The notes under the pieces were generated by a model. The model was not told the DNA's origin and made no database searches. It saw nothing but the letters and a program-made list of their open reading frames with translations. From Actinomycetes bacterium (GTDB lineage Bacteria; Bacillota_I; Bacilli_A; RF39; UBA660), in assembly GCA_021152765.1 (NCBI GenBank), contig JAGKUT010000039.1:1-7067 (forward strand): a stretch of DNA of 7,067 bases. Reading direction: 5' to 3'. Positions 6,004 to 7,067 of the stretch are shown here, one piece after another; position 1 is the first letter of the stretch, and each line of letters begins with the position of its first letter. The translations under genes and the position numbers were made by a program.

Positions 6004-6031
6004 TTAAAAACACTCATATAAGTGTTTTTAA
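6004..6031 (-). terminator. Terminator-like hairpin after the surface-protein gene
   Basis: Arms TTAAAAACACT (6031-6021) and AGTGTTTTTAA (6014-6004) form 11 base pairs around a six-base loop. On the - strand the 3' arm carries five T and is followed by GTTTGTTTT. The first arm contains the TAA of the upstream gene. It is AT-rich and near symmetrical, so termination may be partial; mraY starts only 27 bases further on. Confidence 0.65.
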
Positions 6032-7065
6032 TTATTAATAACATATGGATCATCACTTGTTCCAGTACCACTCTTATATAAAATATTACTATTTAAATTA
6101 ATAACCGGTCTAACATAACCAGATGTTGAAGCATTCTTATAAGATACTGACCCACCATTAGAACTGAATACAGAATAAGTATTATCTAAAACTGCATTCA
6201 AAGTCCATCCTGTATTAATTGTAAAGAAATAATTATAATTTGTACATTCTACATCATATATATTAGAACACTTAGAATCTAAACTTGGAATTAAGACATC
6301 ATCCACTTTAACAACACCAATATATAAATCACTATATGTATCACTACATAAATTTAAAGAAGAAATAGATGAATCTTCCTGAGAAACTTTTCCGATACAC
6401 CAATCATGTTTAACTAATAAATTTTTATTAGACTTACTTACATAAGTATTTTTATCATAAATATCTTTCAAATACTCTAATAATCTACTTACACGAAAAT
6501 CATTTATTCCAACATAACTATCCTTGAAAGAATTATATCTATCATCCCATGAATATCTTTCAACCTTTTTATCAGAATAAATAAGTTTTATACTACCATC
6601 ATTATTAATTCCAATAATTCTCCATAAACTACCATCAAATTTAATATAGTTATTTGGATATTCTCCTCTAAAAATATACTTATCGCCAATTAAATATAAC
6701 CCATCACCAGAAGTAACTACACCCGAATCAATAATGTTTTTAGATAATAAAGAACTTTCATATTCACTACCACAATTTAAATATGGAAAATATGAATACT
6801 CATCCCCTATTTTAAATACATTAACATATCCACTGCAACTTACACCATCATTTACCATCTCAGAAAAAGGCTTTAAATAACTATTCTCAATCAAAGTTTC
6901 AGCACTTACATTGACACTAGCTCCATCTATAATAGGAAGTTTATCAGTATACTTTGTATAATAATTCTTAGCAGCACTTACCATACGTGACTCTATATTA
7001 CTATATCCCTTTACTTTAGAATTACCTTTATTAGCAAATATAACTAATAATACAATTATAAAAAT
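6028..7065 (-). CDS. Membrane-anchored extracellular protein of unknown function, N-terminus cut
   Basis: I cannot name this gene. The frame stays open past ATG 6984 to the window edge, adding 27 residues, so that ATG is internal; 345 residues are visible. The start is hydrophobic (IFIIVLLVIF, the end of a signal or anchor helix), followed by a basic stretch (NKGNSKVKGYSN) and RMVSAAKNYYTKY, a pattern I associate with pilin-like or anchored surface proteins of gut Firmicutes. The rest is polar and rich in Ser, Asn and Tyr, with no further membrane helix. Six cysteines (about residues 77, 98, 223, 240, 266, 274) form three close pairs suited to disulphides. A central SLWRIIGINNDGSIKL block (about 146-161) and a terminal GYVRPVINLNSN..GTGTSDDPYVI block (about 316-343) resemble a DUF6273-like repeat-free surface module; that family link is from memory. 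A hairpin overlaps its TAA. Secretion is inferred from the hydrophobic start and cysteine content. Confidence 0.8.
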   Translation of the reverse strand: MFIIVLLVIFANKGNSKVKGYSNIESRMVSAAKNYYTKYTDKLPIIDGASVNVSAETLIENSYLKPFSEMVNDGVSCSGYVNVFKIGDEYSYFPYLNCGSEYESSLLSKNIIDSGVVTSGDGLYLIGDKYIFRGEYPNNYIKFDGSLWRIIGINNDGSIKLIYSDKKVERYSWDDRYNSFKDSYVGINDFRVSRLLEYLKDIYDKNTYVSKSNKNLLVKHDWCIGKVSQEDSSISSLNLCSDTYSDLYIGVVKVDDVLIPSLDSKCSNIYDVECTNYNYFFTINTGWTLNAVLDNTYSVFSSNGGSVSYKNASTSGYVRPVINLNSNILYKSGTGTSDDPYVINN

Positions 7066-7067
7066 CA

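Noticed and set aside
1..7067. CRISPR arrays, insertion sequences, tRNA or rRNA genes, riboswitches
   Set aside because: No repeated spacer pattern, transposase motif, cloverleaf or long structured leader was seen; gaps between genes are at most 91 bases.

Overview
The window is AT-rich (about 30% G+C by eye) and comes from a low-GC Gram-positive bacterium of the Firmicutes/Bacilli type that probably forms endospores. The evidence is a spore-coat protease gene (yabG), followed by veg and spoVG, together with the Bacillus-like order prfB, YitT-family gene, ftsE, ftsX. The code is standard: every tryptophan is TGG, and a full release factor 2 gene is present, so this is not a UGA-reassigned mollicute. 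The surface protein at the right edge resembles proteins I associate with uncultured gut Firmicutes, so a gut relative of Erysipelotrichia/RF39 is a reasonable but unproven guess.

Layout. Positions 2-975 (+ strand) hold the 3' part of yabG and, 8 bases on, veg. A 66-base gap carries a good vegetative-type promoter and an inverted repeat, then spoVG (1042-1311, TTG start). Everything from 1347 rightward is on the - strand. In transcription order (right to left) it is: an N-terminally cut membrane-anchored protein of unknown function (6028-7065); mraY (4984-5976); prfB with its own promoter and a programmed +1 frameshift (3788-4892); a YitT/DUF2179 membrane protein (2941-3795); ftsE (2233-2928); and ftsX (1347-2246). 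prfB, yitT, ftsE and ftsX overlap or nearly touch and probably form one operon. spoVG and ftsX converge, and each ends in a hairpin that includes its own stop codon. No gap longer than 91 bases lacks a gene.

How they fit together. MraY makes lipid I for peptidoglycan. FtsEX is the ATP-driven switch for peptidoglycan hydrolases. YabG matures spore-coat proteins. SpoVG and Veg are small regulators tied to development and biofilm. RF2 controls its own synthesis through the frameshift.

Most of the window is conserved housekeeping DNA and I do not see a clear new multi-gene system. The best leads are the unknown six-cysteine surface protein, a triple in-frame stop just behind the prfB frameshift site, the absence of TGA as a terminal stop in all nine genes, the inverted repeat over the spoVG promoter, and an abrupt change of strand composition between veg and spoVG.
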